In this document: piece after piece, positions 6,524 to 6,715 of the stretch
Numbering within the stretch: the first letter of the stretch is position 1
Layout: every line of letters begins with the position of its first letter
From: Prevotellamassilia sp.
GTDB lineage: Bacteria > Bacteroidota > Bacteroidia > Bacteroidales > Bacteroidaceae
DNA length: 6,715 nt
Direction of reading: 5' to 3'
Assembly (NCBI GenBank): GCA_018383375.1
Contig: JAHAWW010000318.1
Coordinates: 1-6,715, forward strand
Made by a program: the position numbers and the translations under genes
Notes under the pieces: model-generated
The model's database searches: none
What the model was told of the DNA's origin: nothing
Seen by the model: only the letters and a program-made list of their open reading frames with translations

Positions 6524-6715
6524 CTACATAGATGCTAACCAATAGCCCAGTGCCACAAGGCAGAGTCCGATAATTATACTAAGCCCGACATAAAGCGCAA
6601 ACATAAGGACTGCATCCGAACGCAACAACGTCAAAGCCTCATTAGAGAAGGTCGAGAAAGTGGTAAACCCACCACAAAAGCCCGTGACCAACAAACTCTG
6701 TAGCTCTTTTGAAAG
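6524..6715 (-). CDS. crcB: CrcB/Fluc-family fluoride ion channel, C-terminal 63 residues (5' part beyond the right edge)
   Basis: The frame enters from the right edge and ends at TAG (6526-6524). It contains the hallmark CrcB segment VTGFCGGFTTFSTFSNE, which in Fluc channels carries the TTFSTF phenylalanine ladder lining the fluoride pore and the region near the central Na+ site. The last transmembrane helix follows (about FALYVGLSIIIGLCLVALGYWLA), ending SM. Roughly half of a typical chain of about 125 residues is present. Fluc channels work as antiparallel dimers in the inner membrane and export fluoride. Any fluoride riboswitch or promoter would lie outside the window. The 202-base gap to the hydrolase, with that gene's own -7 element, suggests they are separate units, though no strong terminator is visible after crcB. 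Confidence 0.9.
   Translation of the reverse strand, partial: LSKELQSLLVTGFCGGFTTFSTFSNEALTLLRSDAVLMFALYVGLSIIIGLCLVALGYWLASM

Overview
The window looks like chromosomal DNA of a Bacteroidales bacterium, most likely Prevotellaceae. Three things point there: promoters of the Bacteroidetes type (TAnnTTTG at -7), the lack of Shine-Dalgarno sequences ahead of genes, and protein types typical of the group (an OmpA-like porin, a DUF3467 protein, and a very large secreted glycoside hydrolase ending in a YDLSGRR...NGKK tail). No phage, transposon, CRISPR, tRNA or rRNA was recognised.

Layout from left to right. Bases 1-1136 (minus) hold an OmpA-family outer-membrane protein, complete at its N-terminus and cut by the window edge a few residues before its natural end. 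A 401-base divergent intergenic region follows, with one promoter for the porin and one for the next gene. Bases 1538-1867 (plus) hold a 109-residue DUF3467 protein. The convergent gap 1868-2055 carries two strong hairpin terminators back to back, one per strand. Bases 2056-6321 (minus) hold a 1421-residue secreted multidomain enzyme with the catalytic signature of clan GH-D (the alpha-galactosidase / alpha-N-acetylgalactosaminidase group, GH27/GH36). Its leader carries a -7 promoter element with a 13-base A/T homopolymer behind it. Bases 6524-6715 (minus) hold the C-terminal part of a CrcB/Fluc fluoride channel, cut by the right edge.

These genes do not form one operon. Each complete gene has its own promoter-like element, and the convergent pair is separated by terminators. 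The porin and the hydrolase both act at the cell envelope. The hydrolase probably trims alpha-linked Gal or GalNAc from host, plant or dietary glycans. DUF3467 has no known function.

I found no defence or mobile system. The most noteworthy object is the hydrolase. It keeps all GH-D catalytic residues but has an extra module of about 150 residues inserted in its N-terminal beta-sandwich, an unrecognised N-terminal module, and Ig-like plus GEVED-like modules at its C-terminus. Its substrate pocket hints at an N-acetylated sugar.
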